A DNA stretch of 64,000 nucleotides from Kribbella rubisoli (GCF_004217145.1 NZ_SHKR01000013.1:620001-684000); one strand, 5' to 3'; positions 1-8,789 are shown, counted from the first letter of the stretch. Notes: generated by a model not told the origin, from the sequence alone. Made by a program: numbers and translations.

Positions 1-105
1 GCCTGTCAGCCCCTCGTCTGCTGGTAGCCGGACCTCGGTTGTCGGAGTCCAACTGAGCTCGTTGCTCGGGCGTGACGCAGGCCACTGTCCGGCGTCCCGT
101 AGACT

Positions 106-1671
106 GTGGGTGTGGCTCGTGGCGATGGTCGGCTTACTCATGAACTCGACCCGCAGGATCTGGGTCCGCAGGATGCTTGTGGGGTGTTCGGGGTTTGGGC
201 GCCTGGTGAAGAGGTTGCCAAGCTCACCTACTTCGGGCTCTATGCCTTGCAGCACCGGGGGCAGGAGTCGGCGGGGATCGCGGTCAGTAACGGGTCGCAG
301 ATTCTGGTCTACAAGGACATGGGGCTGGTCAGCCAGGCCTTCGACGAGGCGACCCTTGCAAGCTTGAGAGGGCACATCGCGATCGGCCACTGCCGGTACT
401 CGACGACTGGTTCCAGTGTGTGGGCCAACGCGCAGCCGACGTTCCGGTCCACCGCGACCGGTTCGATTGCGCTCGGCCACAACGGCAACCTGACCAACAC
501 CAGCGAGCTGGCCGCCAGCCTGAACGGCGAAGGTGACCTGGATCTCGGTCTCGACGCCGACGTCGACCACGCGAAGGCGAACGCCAAGCACGGTGCGTCG
601 TCCGACACCGACATCCTCACCTCGATGCTGGCCGGCTACCCGGACCTGACGATCGAAGAGGCCGCCGCCAAGATCCTCCCGAAGGTCAAGGGCGCGTTCA
701 GCCTGATCTTCATGGATGAGAACACGCTGTACGCCGCCCGCGACCCGCAGGGCATCCGCCCGCTGGTCCTCGGCCGGCTCGAGCGCGGCTGGGTGATCTC
801 CAGCGAGACCGCCGCCCTCGACATCTGCGGTGCGAGCTTCATCCGCGAGGTCGAGCCGGGTGAGATCGTCGCGATCGACGCCGACGGTCTCCGCTCGACC
901 AAGTTCGCCGAGCCGGACCCCAAGGGTTGTCTGTTCGAGTTCGTGTACTTGGCCCGTCCGGACACCCAGATCTCCGGCCAGCGGATCTACTCGACCCGCG
1001 TCGAGATCGGCCGCAAGCTCGCCAAGGAACACCCGGCCGAGGCCGACCTCGTCATCGCGACCCCCGAGTCCGGCACCCCGGGCGCGATCGGGTACGCCGA
1101 GGAGTCCGGCATCCCGTACGGGTCCGGCCTGGTCAAGAACGCGTACGTCGGCCGCACGTTCATCCAGCCGAGTCAGACGATCCGCCAGCTCGGCATCCGC
1201 CTGAAGCTGAACCCGCTGCGTGAGGTCATCGAAGGCAAGCGCCTCGTCGTCGTCGACGACACGATCGTCCGCGGCAACACCCAGCGCGCGGTCATCCGGA
1301 TGCTGCGCGAGGCCGGCGCCAAGGAGATCCACGTCCGCATCACGGCGCCGCCGGTGAAGTGGCCGTGCTTCTACGGCATCGACTTCGCCAGCCGGGCCGA
1401 GCTGATCGCCAACGGGCTGAACACCGAGGAGATCTGCCGTTCACTCGGCGCTGACTCGCTCGGGTACATCAGCCTCGACAACCTGGTCGAGGCGACGACG
1501 GTCCCGAAGGAGCGGCTCTGCCGCGCCTGCTTCGACGGCGTCTACCCGGTCGCCCTGCCCGACCCGGAGCACCTCGGCAAGCACCTGCTCGAGCTGCCGG
1601 TGACCGACGCCGACGGTCTGGCCACGGTTTCCGGCGGTGGCGGCGCCGCCGACGCCCTGAGCCGTCCGTGA
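106..1671 (+). CDS. purF: amidophosphoribosyltransferase (PurF)
   Basis: Catalyses the first step of purine synthesis: glutamine plus PRPP to phosphoribosylamine, in the cytoplasm. The 521-residue protein starts with a short propeptide that would be removed to expose the nucleophile Cys25 in DACGVFGVW; the N-terminal class II glutamine amidotransferase domain is followed by a phosphoribosyltransferase domain with the PRPP loop VVVDDTIVRGNT. Cysteines in PKGCLF, KWPCFYG and LCRACFDG fit the four ligands of the [4Fe-4S] Bacillus-type enzyme. The GTG at 106 is used; a GTG at 112 is an alternative. It is followed by purM after an 83-base spacer, the usual actinobacterial order. Confidence 0.97.
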   Translation: MGVARGDGRLTHELDPQDLGPQDACGVFGVWAPGEEVAKLTYFGLYALQHRGQESAGIAVSNGSQILVYKDMGLVSQAFDEATLASLRGHIAIGHCRYSTTGSSVWANAQPTFRSTATGSIALGHNGNLTNTSELAASLNGEGDLDLGLDADVDHAKANAKHGASSDTDILTSMLAGYPDLTIEEAAAKILPKVKGAFSLIFMDENTLYAARDPQGIRPLVLGRLERGWVISSETAALDICGASFIREVEPGEIVAIDADGLRSTKFAEPDPKGCLFEFVYLARPDTQISGQRIYSTRVEIGRKLAKEHPAEADLVIATPESGTPGAIGYAEESGIPYGSGLVKNAYVGRTFIQPSQTIRQLGIRLKLNPLREVIEGKRLVVVDDTIVRGNTQRAVIRMLREAGAKEIHVRITAPPVKWPCFYGIDFASRAELIANGLNTEEICRSLGADSLGYISLDNLVEATTVPKERLCRACFDGVYPVALPDPEHLGKHLLELPVTDADGLATVSGGGGAADALSRP

Positions 1672-1705
1672 TGCCGAACCGCCTGTAATCCAGTCCCCCG
1701 GGAAC

Positions 1706-1739
1706 ACGGCGGTACGCCGGACGCCCGGAGTACCGCCGT
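1706..1739. other. hairpin between purF and purM
   Basis: A 10-base perfect inverted repeat (1706-1715 against 1730-1739, arms acggcggtac/gtaccgccgt) fills the purF-purM spacer just upstream of the purM ribosome-binding site gaggaga. It has no T tract, so it reads more like an mRNA-stabilising or partial attenuating hairpin than a terminator. The role is inferred. Confidence 0.5.
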
Positions 1740-1754
1740 ACCGAGGAGAACAAC

Positions 1755-2828
1755 GTGAGCGAAGGCGCGAGCTACGCGTCCGCCGGGGTCGATATCGAGG
1801 CCGGTGACCGCGCCGTCGAGCTGATGAAGGAGTGGGTGGCGAAGGCGACCCGCCCCGAGGTGGTCGGCGGGCTCGGCGGGTTCGCCGGCCTGTTCGACGC
1901 GACCGCCCTGACGTCGTACCGCCGGCCGCTGCTGGCGACCTCGACGGACGGGATCGGGACCAAGGTCGCGATCGCGCAGAAGCTGGACAAGCACGACACG
2001 ATCGGGTTCGACCTGGTCGGGATGGTCGTCGACGACCTGGTCGTGTGCGGCGCGGAGCCGCTGTTCATGACCGACTACATCTGCACCGGCAAGGTGGTCC
2101 CGGAGACGATCGCGCAGATCGTCAAGGGCATCGCGGAGGCCTGTGTCGAGGCCGGTACGGCGCTGGTCGGCGGCGAGACCGCGGAACACCCGGGTCTGCT
2201 CAAGGCAGACGAGTACGACGTGGCCGGCGCGGCGACCGGCGTGGTCGAGGCGGACGAGGTGCTCGGCGCGGAGCGGGTGCGCGCGGGAGACGTCGTACTG
2301 GCGATGGCGTCGTCGGGACTGCACTCGAACGGGTACAGCCTGGTCCGGCACGTGTTCTTCGACCGTGCGAAGTGGACGCTGGACCGCGAGGTACCGGAGC
2401 TGGGTACGACGCTGGGCGAGGTGCTGCTCACGCCGACCCGCGTGTACGCCAAGCACTGTCTGGAGCTGATCCAGGAGCTGAACGACGGGGAGGGGCGGCC
2501 GCTGCATGCGATGTCGCACATCACCGGCGGCGGATTCGCCGCGAACCTGGCGCGCGTGATCCCGGCCGAGCTGTCGGTCCGGATCGACCGCTCGACCTGG
2601 ACGCCGGCGCCGATCTTCGGGCTCGTCGGGCTGCTCGGCGACGTGGCGCTGCCGGAGCTGGAGAAGACGCTGAACATGGGCGCGGGCATGGTCGCAGTAC
2701 TCGACCCGTACGCCGCCGATGCGGCGATCCAGGCGCTGGCCGCCCGCGACATCCCCGCCTGGGTATGCGGCGAGGTCACCGCGACACCGGGCGGCACCGT
2801 CACCCTCGAAGGTGCATACGCCAAGTAG
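1755..2828 (+). CDS. purM: phosphoribosylformylglycinamidine cyclo-ligase (PurM, AIR synthetase)
   Basis: Closes the imidazole ring of AIR from FGAM with ATP, the fifth step of purine synthesis. The 357-residue length is typical. Diagnostic stretches are SYASAGVDIEAGDRAV at the N terminus, TDGIGTKVAIAQ, the DLVGMVVDDLVVCGAEPL segment and HITGGGFAANLARV, which form the ATP and substrate site of the PurM/PurL fold. The GTG start at 1755 is preceded by gaggagaacaac. It probably shares a transcript with purF. The next gene is on the opposite strand. Confidence 0.97.
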   Translation: MSEGASYASAGVDIEAGDRAVELMKEWVAKATRPEVVGGLGGFAGLFDATALTSYRRPLLATSTDGIGTKVAIAQKLDKHDTIGFDLVGMVVDDLVVCGAEPLFMTDYICTGKVVPETIAQIVKGIAEACVEAGTALVGGETAEHPGLLKADEYDVAGAATGVVEADEVLGAERVRAGDVVLAMASSGLHSNGYSLVRHVFFDRAKWTLDREVPELGTTLGEVLLTPTRVYAKHCLELIQELNDGEGRPLHAMSHITGGGFAANLARVIPAELSVRIDRSTWTPAPIFGLVGLLGDVALPELEKTLNMGAGMVAVLDPYAADAAIQALAARDIPAWVCGEVTATPGGTVTLEGAYAK

Positions 2829-2836
2829 GCCTGCAT

Positions 2837-2981
2837 CCAGCACCACCTGGGAGCGGCTCTGGAACGAGCTGTCCGACGCCTCGGGCAGCTACGACCGTTG
2901 ATCCGCCACAGGTGGTGCTGGTGTGGGTTCTCGTCGGACGCACGGTGAACTGCTCAGTCACCCCGAAGGGCGCCTGAGCAG
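2837..2981. terminator. nested inverted repeats after purM
   Basis: Downstream of purM lie a 13-base inverted repeat (2837-2849, ccagcaccacctg, against 2909-2921) and a second hairpin ctgctcag/ctgagcag at 2950-2957/2974-2981 enclosing a small ccc-gaa-ggg stem. They separate convergent purM and the DUF3073 gene, so termination in one or both directions is the likely role. No T run follows. Confidence 0.45.
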
Positions 2982-3001
2982 CTCAGCCGGGCTGATGTTG
3001 C

Positions 3002-3187
3002 TTACCGACGGGGGTGGTAGTCGTCGGCGTCGTCTCCGTCGCCGTCGTTCTCGCCGTTCGCAGAACGGTCGCCACCCTGGTCACCGGACAGCTCACGCTT
3101 GAGCTGGTCCAAGTCGGTGTCCCAGGTGCGGTACTTCAGGTCGCGTGCGACCTTCGTCTGCTTGGCCTTTGCACGGCCGCGCCCCAT
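3002..3187 (-). CDS. DUF3073 family small basic protein
   Basis: A 61-residue protein with a basic N terminus (MGRGRAKAKQTKVARDLKY) and an acidic, Asp-rich tail ending in a run of D, Y, H and R. This is the DUF3073 pattern, found widely in actinobacteria and commonly next to purM; its function is unknown. The start at 3187 (MGRGR) is chosen because family members begin there; an upstream ATG at 3208 would add seven unconserved residues. The charge asymmetry would suit a nucleic-acid-associated protein, which is only inference. Confidence 0.85.
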   Translation of the reverse strand: MGRGRAKAKQTKVARDLKYRTWDTDLDQLKRELSGDQGGDRSANGENDGDGDDADDYHPRR

Positions 3188-3331
3188 AGCGTCGACCCCC
3201 TCGCACAAGTCAACCGGGTACGCTGCGTGGCGCCCACGGATCAGTCGTCAGTAATCGTGGTTCAAGGATACCCGGCGCGCGGGATCGACACACGCACCGC
3301 CCCCGTCCAGAGGTCGGATCACAGCATCGAC

Positions 3332-3365
3332 GGGGTGAGCCGGTCCCCTGAAACTGGCTCACCCC
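3332..3365 (-). terminator. terminator-like hairpin of the ABC exporter operon
   Basis: A 10-base perfect stem, ggggtgagcc against ggctcacccc, extendable to about 13 pairs with one G-T wobble, sits 17 bases beyond the stop of the ABC permease gene on the minus strand. It is GC-rich without a clear T tract, as is common in actinobacteria. Confidence 0.6.
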
Positions 3366-3381
3366 ACCGCGTCCGGCCCCG

Positions 3382-4194
3382 TTACTTCACTTCGCGACGT
3401 GAGCTAGCCCACAGTCCGACGATGGTCGGAAGGACGATCCAGACCCCGACCGCGGTCAGCGTCTCGGGCACCATCCCGTGCAGATCCCGCTCCGCGATCC
3501 GGCCGAGTGCGCCGAACACGTCCAGGTAGTTCGCGTTGTCCTTGAACAGTGCCGGCCCGGCCAGCGACCACGCGGTCGGCGCGATGAAGAACGCCAGGAT
3601 CGCTACCGCGGTCTGCGGGATCACCGCACCGAACGCGGCTCCCATCACGACGTTCAGCCCCATGGTCAGGTAGGCGCCGGCGAGCTGCCCGCCCAGTCCG
3701 GCGTACGACGCAGCGTGGTCGGTGACGCCACCGGCGAGCGCGGTGCTTGCCAGCGCCAGCGCGACGACGCCGGTCATCACGACCGCGCTCAACACCACAG
3801 CGGAGACGAACTTGGCCAGCTGGACCCGGACCCGGCGCGGCGACAGCGTGAACGTGGTCAGCGCGGTCCGCTGGGTCCACTCCGACGTCATCGCCATCAC
3901 GCCGATCACCGGGAGCAACAGCATCGCCCCGGTGGAGCCGGCGCCCAGGAAGCCGTCGAAGCCGGCGTTCCCGGCCGGCAGGTGAGTGAACTGCCAGGCC
4001 ATGGCGGCCAGTGCGATCAGCAGGATCGCGGCGATCAGGACCCGGCCACTGCGGGTGTTGACGGACTTGCGTAGTTCGATTGCAACTAGTTTCAGAAACG
4101 ACTGGCCGCGGGCTGGCGGCAATGCGGTCGCTACCTCGGCCCGGTGCTTGGCCGGTGCGGTGGTGGTCGGGACGTCTTCGGTCACGGTGGTCAT
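3382..4194 (-). CDS. ABC-2 type exporter, permease subunit
   Basis: Integral membrane half of a two-gene ABC exporter. The 270 residues hold an N-terminal cytoplasmic stretch (about 1-45) and roughly six hydrophobic segments, for example VLIAAILLIALAAMAW, MLLLPVIGVMAMTS and VVMTGVVALALAST, the ABC-2 permease pattern. The motif MTSEWTQRTALTTFTLSPRR resembles the coupling region of antibiotic and lantibiotic-immunity permeases. The ATPase gene lies 33 bases upstream on the same strand. A divergent two-component system starts beyond it and is the likely regulator. Substrate unknown; a peptide or antibiotic is an inference. Confidence 0.85.
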   Translation of the reverse strand: MTTVTEDVPTTTAPAKHRAEVATALPPARGQSFLKLVAIELRKSVNTRSGRVLIAAILLIALAAMAWQFTHLPAGNAGFDGFLGAGSTGAMLLLPVIGVMAMTSEWTQRTALTTFTLSPRRVRVQLAKFVSAVVLSAVVMTGVVALALASTALAGGVTDHAASYAGLGGQLAGAYLTMGLNVVMGAAFGAVIPQTAVAILAFFIAPTAWSLAGPALFKDNANYLDVFGALGRIAERDLHGMVPETLTAVGVWIVLPTIVGLWASSRREVK

Positions 4195-4227
4195 AGCGAT
4201 GAGCTCCAGAAGAAGAAGTAGGTGTGA

Positions 4228-5118
4228 TCAGGCGGCCGCGGCGGTCGGCGCTGCGGTCAGCTGGAAGAACAGGTCCTCCAGGCCGGCGCCGTCGCTCTGG
4301 CGGAGTTCGATCAGGATCTGACCGGCAGCGGCGGCGGCGCGCCCGACCTGCTCGGCGGTGGCGTCGACGCGCAGCGAGCCGTCGGCCAGCGGCTCGAGGT
4401 TCAGGCCTGCCACGGTCAGGGCCTCGTTCAGTCGGATCGGGTCGAGGCCGCGGACGAGAGTGCCGGTCCCGGCGAGCAGTTCGTCCAGCGAGCCGTCGGC
4501 GACGATCCGGCCACCGCCGATGACGACCAGGCGGTCGACAGTCGCCTGCACCTCACCGAGCAGGTGGCTGGACAGGATCACGGTGCCGCCCCGGGCGGCG
4601 AAGTCCTGCAGCAGCCCGCGCATCCACCGGATGCCTTCCGGGTCCATCCCGTTGGCGGGCTCGTCGAGGATCAGCACGGCGGGGTCGCCGAGCAGCGCGG
4701 CCGCGATGCCCAGCCGCTGCCGCATACCGAGCGAGTACTGACCGACGCGGCGCTTCGCGGCGTGGCTGAGTCCGACCGCCTCGAGCATCTCGTCGGTGCG
4801 GCTCTTCGGCACCCCGAGCAGGCTCGCGTTCAGCAGCAGCGTCTCACGGCCGGTCCGGCCCGGGTGCTGTGCTGCGGCGTCCAGCATGACTCCGACGACC
4901 CGGCCCGGGTTCGGCAGGTCCGCGTACCGCTTGCCGGTGATGGTGGCGGTGCCGGAGGTCGGCGGCGTCAGGCCGGTGAGCATCCGCAGCGTGGTCGACT
5001 TGCCGGCGCCGTTCGGGCCGAGGAAGCCGGTGATGCTGCCGGGCTGAACGGTGAACGACACGTCCTGGACAGCCGTGGTGCTGCCGTAACGCTTGGTCAG
5101 GTTCTCGACGGTGATCAT
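4228..5118 (-). CDS. ABC exporter ATP-binding subunit
   Basis: Cytoplasmic ATPase of the exporter, 296 residues. Walker A is GPNGAGKST (about residues 34-42), the signature is YSLGMRQRLGIAAAL, Walker B is VLILDEPANGMDP with the following H-loop in LSSHLLGEV. The C-terminal 80 residues are the extra domain common in DrrA/BcrA-like ATPases. Start ATG at 5118. The 142-base gap to the divergent histidine kinase would hold both promoters. Confidence 0.92.
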   Translation of the reverse strand: MITVENLTKRYGSTTAVQDVSFTVQPGSITGFLGPNGAGKSTTLRMLTGLTPPTSGTATITGKRYADLPNPGRVVGVMLDAAAQHPGRTGRETLLLNASLLGVPKSRTDEMLEAVGLSHAAKRRVGQYSLGMRQRLGIAAALLGDPAVLILDEPANGMDPEGIRWMRGLLQDFAARGGTVILSSHLLGEVQATVDRLVVIGGGRIVADGSLDELLAGTGTLVRGLDPIRLNEALTVAGLNLEPLADGSLRVDATAEQVGRAAAAAGQILIELRQSDGAGLEDLFFQLTAAPTAAAA

Positions 5119-5260
5119 GACATCGAGTCAACCGCCGGCGACCCCCTTCGCACATCGGACGAGCGGCTGCGGCCACCCCCTACGAAAGTTGCCTCCGGCG
5201 ACCAGGAACCCACCCGGAAGGGGGACGTGATCGCGTCGACCGTCGAACTACAGTGACGGA

Positions 5261-6451
5261 ATGCGACGGTTGCGCCGGTGGTACGCCTGGTGGGTCAGGC
5301 ATGCCCCGCGCGTGCGCGACTTCCTGTACGTCGCCTTCAGCCTGCTCACGATCGTCGCGCAAGCCGCGTCCGGCGGAGGCGGCTGGAGCCCCAAGGACTG
5401 GTACGTCCTCGGCGCCGGCATCGTTGCCTCGGTCGCGCTGCTCTGGCGCCGGCGGTTCCCCGTGACGGTCACCGCGATCGCCGTCGTCACGATGCTGACC
5501 GGCGGGATCTTCGTCCCGATGGGGCTCGCCCTGCTGACGCTCTCGATCCGTCGCCGCGACCTGGCCCTGGCGATCCTCGGCCTCGCGTCGTACGCCGCCT
5601 ATGTACTGAATACCTGGAGTGGCCAGGGATCGATCTGGGTCCCGATCTTCACCGGGCCGTTCCTGGTCGGGACGTGGATCGCGGTCGGCGCGTACGTCGG
5701 TGCCCGCCGCGACCTGATGGCATCGCTGCGAGACCGGGCCGAGCGCGCCGAGGCCGAGCGCGAGCTGCGGAGCGAGCAGGCCCGGCTGGGCGAGCGAGCC
5801 CGGATCGCCCAGGAGATGCACGACGTCCTCGCACATAAGGTCTCGCTGATCGCCCTGCACGCCGGCGGTCTCGAGGTGAACCCGGCCGTCGGCGCGGACA
5901 AGGTCGAAGACTCGGCCAAACTCATCCGCGAGACCGCCCGGCAGGCCATGGAGGATCTCCGCGAGGTCCTCGGCGTACTCCGGTCCGACGTCAGCGTGGC
6001 TGGTGCCGACCTGTCGCCCGTGCCCCACGCCGCGGATCTCGAGCGGCTGATCGAGGACTCCCGCAACGCGGGTGTGACCGTCGGGTACGACGTTGCGCTG
6101 CCGGCTGACGTGCCGGATTCGCTGGGGCGGACCGTCTACCGGCTGGTGCAGGAGTCGCTGACCAACGTGCACAAACACGCCCGCGGTTCAGCGACCGAAG
6201 TGTGGGTCCACGGTGCGCGGGGCGAGGGCGTGACGGTGAGGGTGACGAACGTACGGCCGGTGGCTGCTGGTTCACTGCTCCCTGGCGCCGGTGCGGGCCT
6301 GGTCGGGCTGCGCGAGCGGGTGCAGCTGGTCGGTGGCCGGCTGACCACGGGGCCGACGCTCGAAGGCGGCTGGCAGGTCGAAGCCTGGCTGCCGTGGGAC
6401 GACCGCAAACAAGATGCCGAGCCTGTGTTCGTGGACGAAGGGGAACGATGA
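5261..6451 (+). CDS. sensor histidine kinase, NarL/DesK type
   Basis: Membrane sensor of a two-component system, 396 residues. The first 150 residues carry about four hydrophobic segments with no large extracellular domain, followed by a coiled-coil linker rich in Arg and Glu. The HisKA_3 phosphoacceptor is His187 in IAQEMHDVLAHKVSL; a HATPase domain follows, with LVQESLTNVHKHA as N box and GAGLVGLRERV as G box. The stop overlaps the start of the response regulator by four bases (ATGA). Such intramembrane-sensing kinases facing an ABC exporter usually report cell-envelope or antibiotic stress. Confidence 0.92.
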   Translation: MRRLRRWYAWWVRHAPRVRDFLYVAFSLLTIVAQAASGGGGWSPKDWYVLGAGIVASVALLWRRRFPVTVTAIAVVTMLTGGIFVPMGLALLTLSIRRRDLALAILGLASYAAYVLNTWSGQGSIWVPIFTGPFLVGTWIAVGAYVGARRDLMASLRDRAERAEAERELRSEQARLGERARIAQEMHDVLAHKVSLIALHAGGLEVNPAVGADKVEDSAKLIRETARQAMEDLREVLGVLRSDVSVAGADLSPVPHAADLERLIEDSRNAGVTVGYDVALPADVPDSLGRTVYRLVQESLTNVHKHARGSATEVWVHGARGEGVTVRVTNVRPVAAGSLLPGAGAGLVGLRERVQLVGGRLTTGPTLEGGWQVEAWLPWDDRKQDAEPVFVDEGER

Positions 6452-7104
6452 CGCGGCTGCTGATCGTGGACGACGAGGCGCTGGTCCGGGCCGGGCTGAA
6501 GATGATCCTCGAGTCGGACGACGAGCTCGAAGTGGTCGCCGAGGCCGAGGACGGTGCCGACGCCGCGGCGATGGTGAAGGAGCATCGGCCGGACGTCGTG
6601 CTGATGGACATCCGGATGCCGCGGCTGGACGGACTGGCCGCGACGCGGGAGGTTCAGGCGCTGCCGGATCCGCCGAAGATCGTCGTACTGACGACCTTCG
6701 ACCTGGACGACTACGTGTTCCGCGCACTGCAGGCGGGGGCGAGCGGGTTCCTGCTCAAGGACACGCCGCCGCGCGAGCTGGTGCAGGCGATCAAGGTCGT
6801 CGCTGCCGGGGACGCGATGCTGTCGCCGGCGGTGACGCGCCGTCTGATCGGGCACTTCGCCGGGGACCCGCGGACGGACCGGCGGCGGGTGGCGCGCGAG
6901 CGGATCAGCAAGCTCACCGAACGCGAGCGCGAGGTGCTCGTCGAGGTCGGCCGCGGCCTGCAGAACGCCGACATCGGCAGGAAGCTCTTCATGAGCGAGG
7001 CCACCGTGAAGGCGCATGTCTCCCGGGCCCTGGTGAAACTCGACGCCACGAACCGCGTGCAGGTGGCGATCCTGGCCTACGAAGCCGGTCTGCTCGACAA
7101 CTAG
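6448..7104 (+). CDS. response regulator, NarL/LuxR type
   Basis: A 218-residue DNA-binding response regulator. The receiver domain has acidic residues in IVDDEALVRAG and phosphoacceptor Asp54 in VLMDIRMPRLDG; the C-terminal LuxR helix-turn-helix is LTEREREVLVEVGRGL to SEATVKAHVSRALVKL. The true start is ATG 6448, which overlaps the kinase stop by four bases; the frame is open much farther upstream, inside the kinase gene. The likely target is the divergent ABC exporter promoter. Its stop interlocks with that of a convergent small gene. Confidence 0.93.
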   Translation: MTRLLIVDDEALVRAGLKMILESDDELEVVAEAEDGADAAAMVKEHRPDVVLMDIRMPRLDGLAATREVQALPDPPKIVVLTTFDLDDYVFRALQAGASGFLLKDTPPRELVQAIKVVAAGDAMLSPAVTRRLIGHFAGDPRTDRRRVARERISKLTEREREVLVEVGRGLQNADIGRKLFMSEATVKAHVSRALVKLDATNRVQVAILAYEAGLLDN

Positions 7105-7340
7105 TCGCGCGAGAAGAAGTACCAGGCGGTGCCGGCCACGGTGACGATCGTCAGCGCGATCCAGACCGGGTAGTACCACCCCGGCGCACTGTGCCAGACG
7201 AAGTTCTCCTGGCCGGAGAAGAAGACCCGCCAGAAGGACTTCCCGGTGTCCTGTGCCTTCTCGGACACGCCCCGGACCGTGCCGTAGAAACCCGTCCCCA
7301 TCGTGACTACCCACAGCAGGACGATCAGCCGCCGCATCAA
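7101..7340 (-). CDS. small two-helix membrane protein
   Basis: A 79-residue protein with a hydrophobic N-terminal helix (RLIVLLWVVTMGTGFYG) and a second helix near the C terminus (YPVWIALTIVTVAGTAWYFF) separated by a charged and aromatic loop. It fits a small inner-membrane protein with two spans. The family is not recognised. It converges on the response regulator gene with the two stop codons sharing bases at 7101-7104. Its ribosome-binding site is ggaggt next to ATG 7340. Confidence 0.6.
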   Translation of the reverse strand: MMRRLIVLLWVVTMGTGFYGTVRGVSEKAQDTGKSFWRVFFSGQENFVWHSAPGWYYPVWIALTIVTVAGTAWYFFSRD

Positions 7341-7399
7341 ACCTCCGTTGCCTCAACGGCAGCGTAGAGATGCGGGGTGAACGGAAGGCGTGCAGATAG

Positions 7400-7451
7400 G
7401 AAACCGGCCCGGCCGTCGGAGGGGTGGGGGATCGACGGCCCGGCCGGTTTC
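7400..7451. terminator. strong bidirectional terminator hairpin
   Basis: A 19-base inverted repeat with a single mismatch: arm 7400-7418 (gaaaccggcccggccgtcg) against arm 7433-7451. It lies downstream of the minus-strand NlpC/P60 gene and would end that transcript; the outer aaacc/ggttt pairs give a short A/T border. Confidence 0.75.
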
Positions 7452-7529
7452 ATGGCCAGCGTGCCTGGGGGATAGGACGCTGACGACCAGCGGCACCCGA
7501 TGGGGGGAAAGGGCGCCGCCGGTCAGGAC

Positions 7530-8378
7530 TCAGATGCGGCCGAAGGCCACGCTGCTGGTCCAGATCTTCGCCTTGGCGACCGGGCGACCCGGCTTCGAGG
7601 CGTGCCACAGCATGTTCCCGCCGGCGTAGATGCCGACGTGGTACACACCGCCGCCACCGTTGCGGAAGAACACGAGGTCACCCGGCTTGGCGGCCTTGCG
7701 GCTGATGTGCTTGGTCGCGCTGTACTGCTGGCGCGACGTACGCGGCAGCTTGTGACCGGCCTTCTTGTACACGAAGCCGGTGTAGCCGGAGCAGTCGAAG
7801 CCGCGGGTGGTCGTGCCGCCGTAGCGGTACGGCGTGCCCTTGAGCTTGGCCGCCTCCCGGAGCACCTTGGCCCGGAAGGTGGTGGTGCCGGTGCTCGCGC
7901 CGGCCTTGCCGTAGAGCACCTTGTGCTTGGCGGCCCAAGTCAGCCGGCCCCAGGTGTTCTTGTCCATGTAGCCGGTGGCCTTGAGGCCCCAGGACGCCTG
8001 GAACTTCTTCAGCACCCGGACGGTGCTGGTGCCGAAGTAGCCGTCCGGCCCCAGGTGCAGGGCGCGCTGGACGTACTTGACGGTCGGGCCGGAGTCGCGG
8101 AACCGGAGCAACGGCCGGCTCGGAACGCTCATGTGGCCGCGCGCCTGAGCGGCGGTCATGGTGGCCGCCGAGGCGGTCGCCGGGGTGGTGCCGATGCTGA
8201 GGGCGGCTCCACCGCCGACAGCGAGGCCGACCGAGAGGACGGCGGCTGCGGCGCGGGGCGCCGCGGGCTTGCTGGTGTTTCTACGGTGCTTCGCCAGGGT
8301 CCGGCCGGTAGGCCGGTCGGTACTGGAAAGCTGGCTGACGGCGCGCGAAAGCGACGTCCGTCGGGCAGTGACGGGCAT
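7530..8378 (-). CDS. secreted NlpC/P60 peptidoglycan endopeptidase with PG-binding domain
   Basis: A 282-residue exported cell-wall hydrolase. Residues about 1-75 form a long signal region ending in a hydrophobic stretch (AAAVLSVGLAVGGGAAL) and an A-x-A like cleavage area. Residues 85-150 are a peptidoglycan-binding domain 1 (YVQRALHLGPDGYFGTSTVR). The C-terminal NlpC/P60 domain has the catalytic Cys in GFDCSGYTGFV, His in YHVGIYAG and the third polar residue near LWHASKPG. Such enzymes cleave stem peptides during growth or resuscitation. The leader carries a c-di-AMP riboswitch and there are CRP-like sites farther upstream, the same control logic known for rpfA-type resuscitation factor genes. 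Confidence 0.92.
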   Translation of the reverse strand: MPVTARRTSLSRAVSQLSSTDRPTGRTLAKHRRNTSKPAAPRAAAAVLSVGLAVGGGAALSIGTTPATASAATMTAAQARGHMSVPSRPLLRFRDSGPTVKYVQRALHLGPDGYFGTSTVRVLKKFQASWGLKATGYMDKNTWGRLTWAAKHKVLYGKAGASTGTTTFRAKVLREAAKLKGTPYRYGGTTTRGFDCSGYTGFVYKKAGHKLPRTSRQQYSATKHISRKAAKPGDLVFFRNGGGGVYHVGIYAGGNMLWHASKPGRPVAKAKIWTSSVAFGRI

Positions 8379-8385
8379 GGTTGTC

Positions 8386-8545
8386 TCCCGACGCCTGTGA
8401 AGTTAGCTGTCGGGTTCGGGCTGGGATTCATAGCCCGGTCCGCTCCCGCGGACTTCACCCCAGGGTTTCGACCACTCACGGTCGAGACCCAACTTCCTGG
8501 GTTCCCCACCCCTGCCATGGTGTTCGAGGGGAGCACATGGGCCCT
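8386..8545 (-). promoter_or_regulatory. ydaO-type c-di-AMP riboswitch in the NlpC/P60 leader
   Basis: Read on the minus strand, the leader contains in order the conserved ydaO blocks: gggGAACCCAggaag, a stem, GGGGTGAAGTCCGCGGG, then CCCGAACCCGACAGCTAAC followed by CACAGGCGTCGGGAG. These match the consensus GGGTGAA..., CCGAACCCGwCAGCTAAC, GTAGGCG-like end of actinobacterial ydaO riboswitches, which bind cyclic di-AMP and usually reduce expression of cell-wall hydrolase genes. The last block runs straight into the ribosome-binding site ggagac, seven to eight bases before the ATG at 8378. The outer boundaries are approximate. Confidence 0.88.
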
Positions 8546-8602
8546 GGCAGGGCTCGGCGTTGACCCACGTGCGGTTCGTGTTGTTTACCGAACCGCCGAC
8601 GA

Positions 8603-8612
8603 CTGTATAACA
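8603..8612 (-). promoter_or_regulatory. possible -10 element of the NlpC/P60 leader promoter
   Basis: On the minus strand the stretch gttatacag, in an otherwise GC-rich region, gives a TATACA-like -10 box about 50-60 bases upstream of the riboswitch. A TTGCGT at a plausible distance would be the -35. This is a weak, sequence-only call. Confidence 0.3.
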
Positions 8613-8757
8613 GAACGATCACGACGCAAACCCTCAGATCCACAAAGACCCTCCCGAATGCCCTTGAGAGGGCATCTGACGGGTCAGCGAGCCTGGGTGA
8701 ACACCAGGTGTCCTGAGCGCGTCTGAGCGGGGCACAGGCGGGATATGAGAGCTTCGA

Positions 8758-8773
8758 TGTGACCTCGGTCACA
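8758..8773. promoter_or_regulatory. CRP-family binding site (perfect palindrome)
   Basis: TGTGACCTCGGTCACA is an exact match to the TGTGA-N6-TCACA half-site arrangement bound by CRP/GlxR/Cmr regulators. It lies between the end of the dehydratase gene and the NlpC/P60 leader, so it most probably controls the latter. Confidence 0.75.
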
Positions 8774-8789
8774 AACGATGGTGGCTTTC

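Noticed and set aside
1542..2846. Minus-strand frame of 434 residues across purF-purM.
   Set aside because: Antisense shadow of purM with extreme Arg content; the plus-strand genes are clear.
2719..2901. A 60-residue frame ending TWERLWNELSDASGSYDR after purM.
   Set aside because: The first part is out of frame with purM and the tail is short; no start context. Probably chance.
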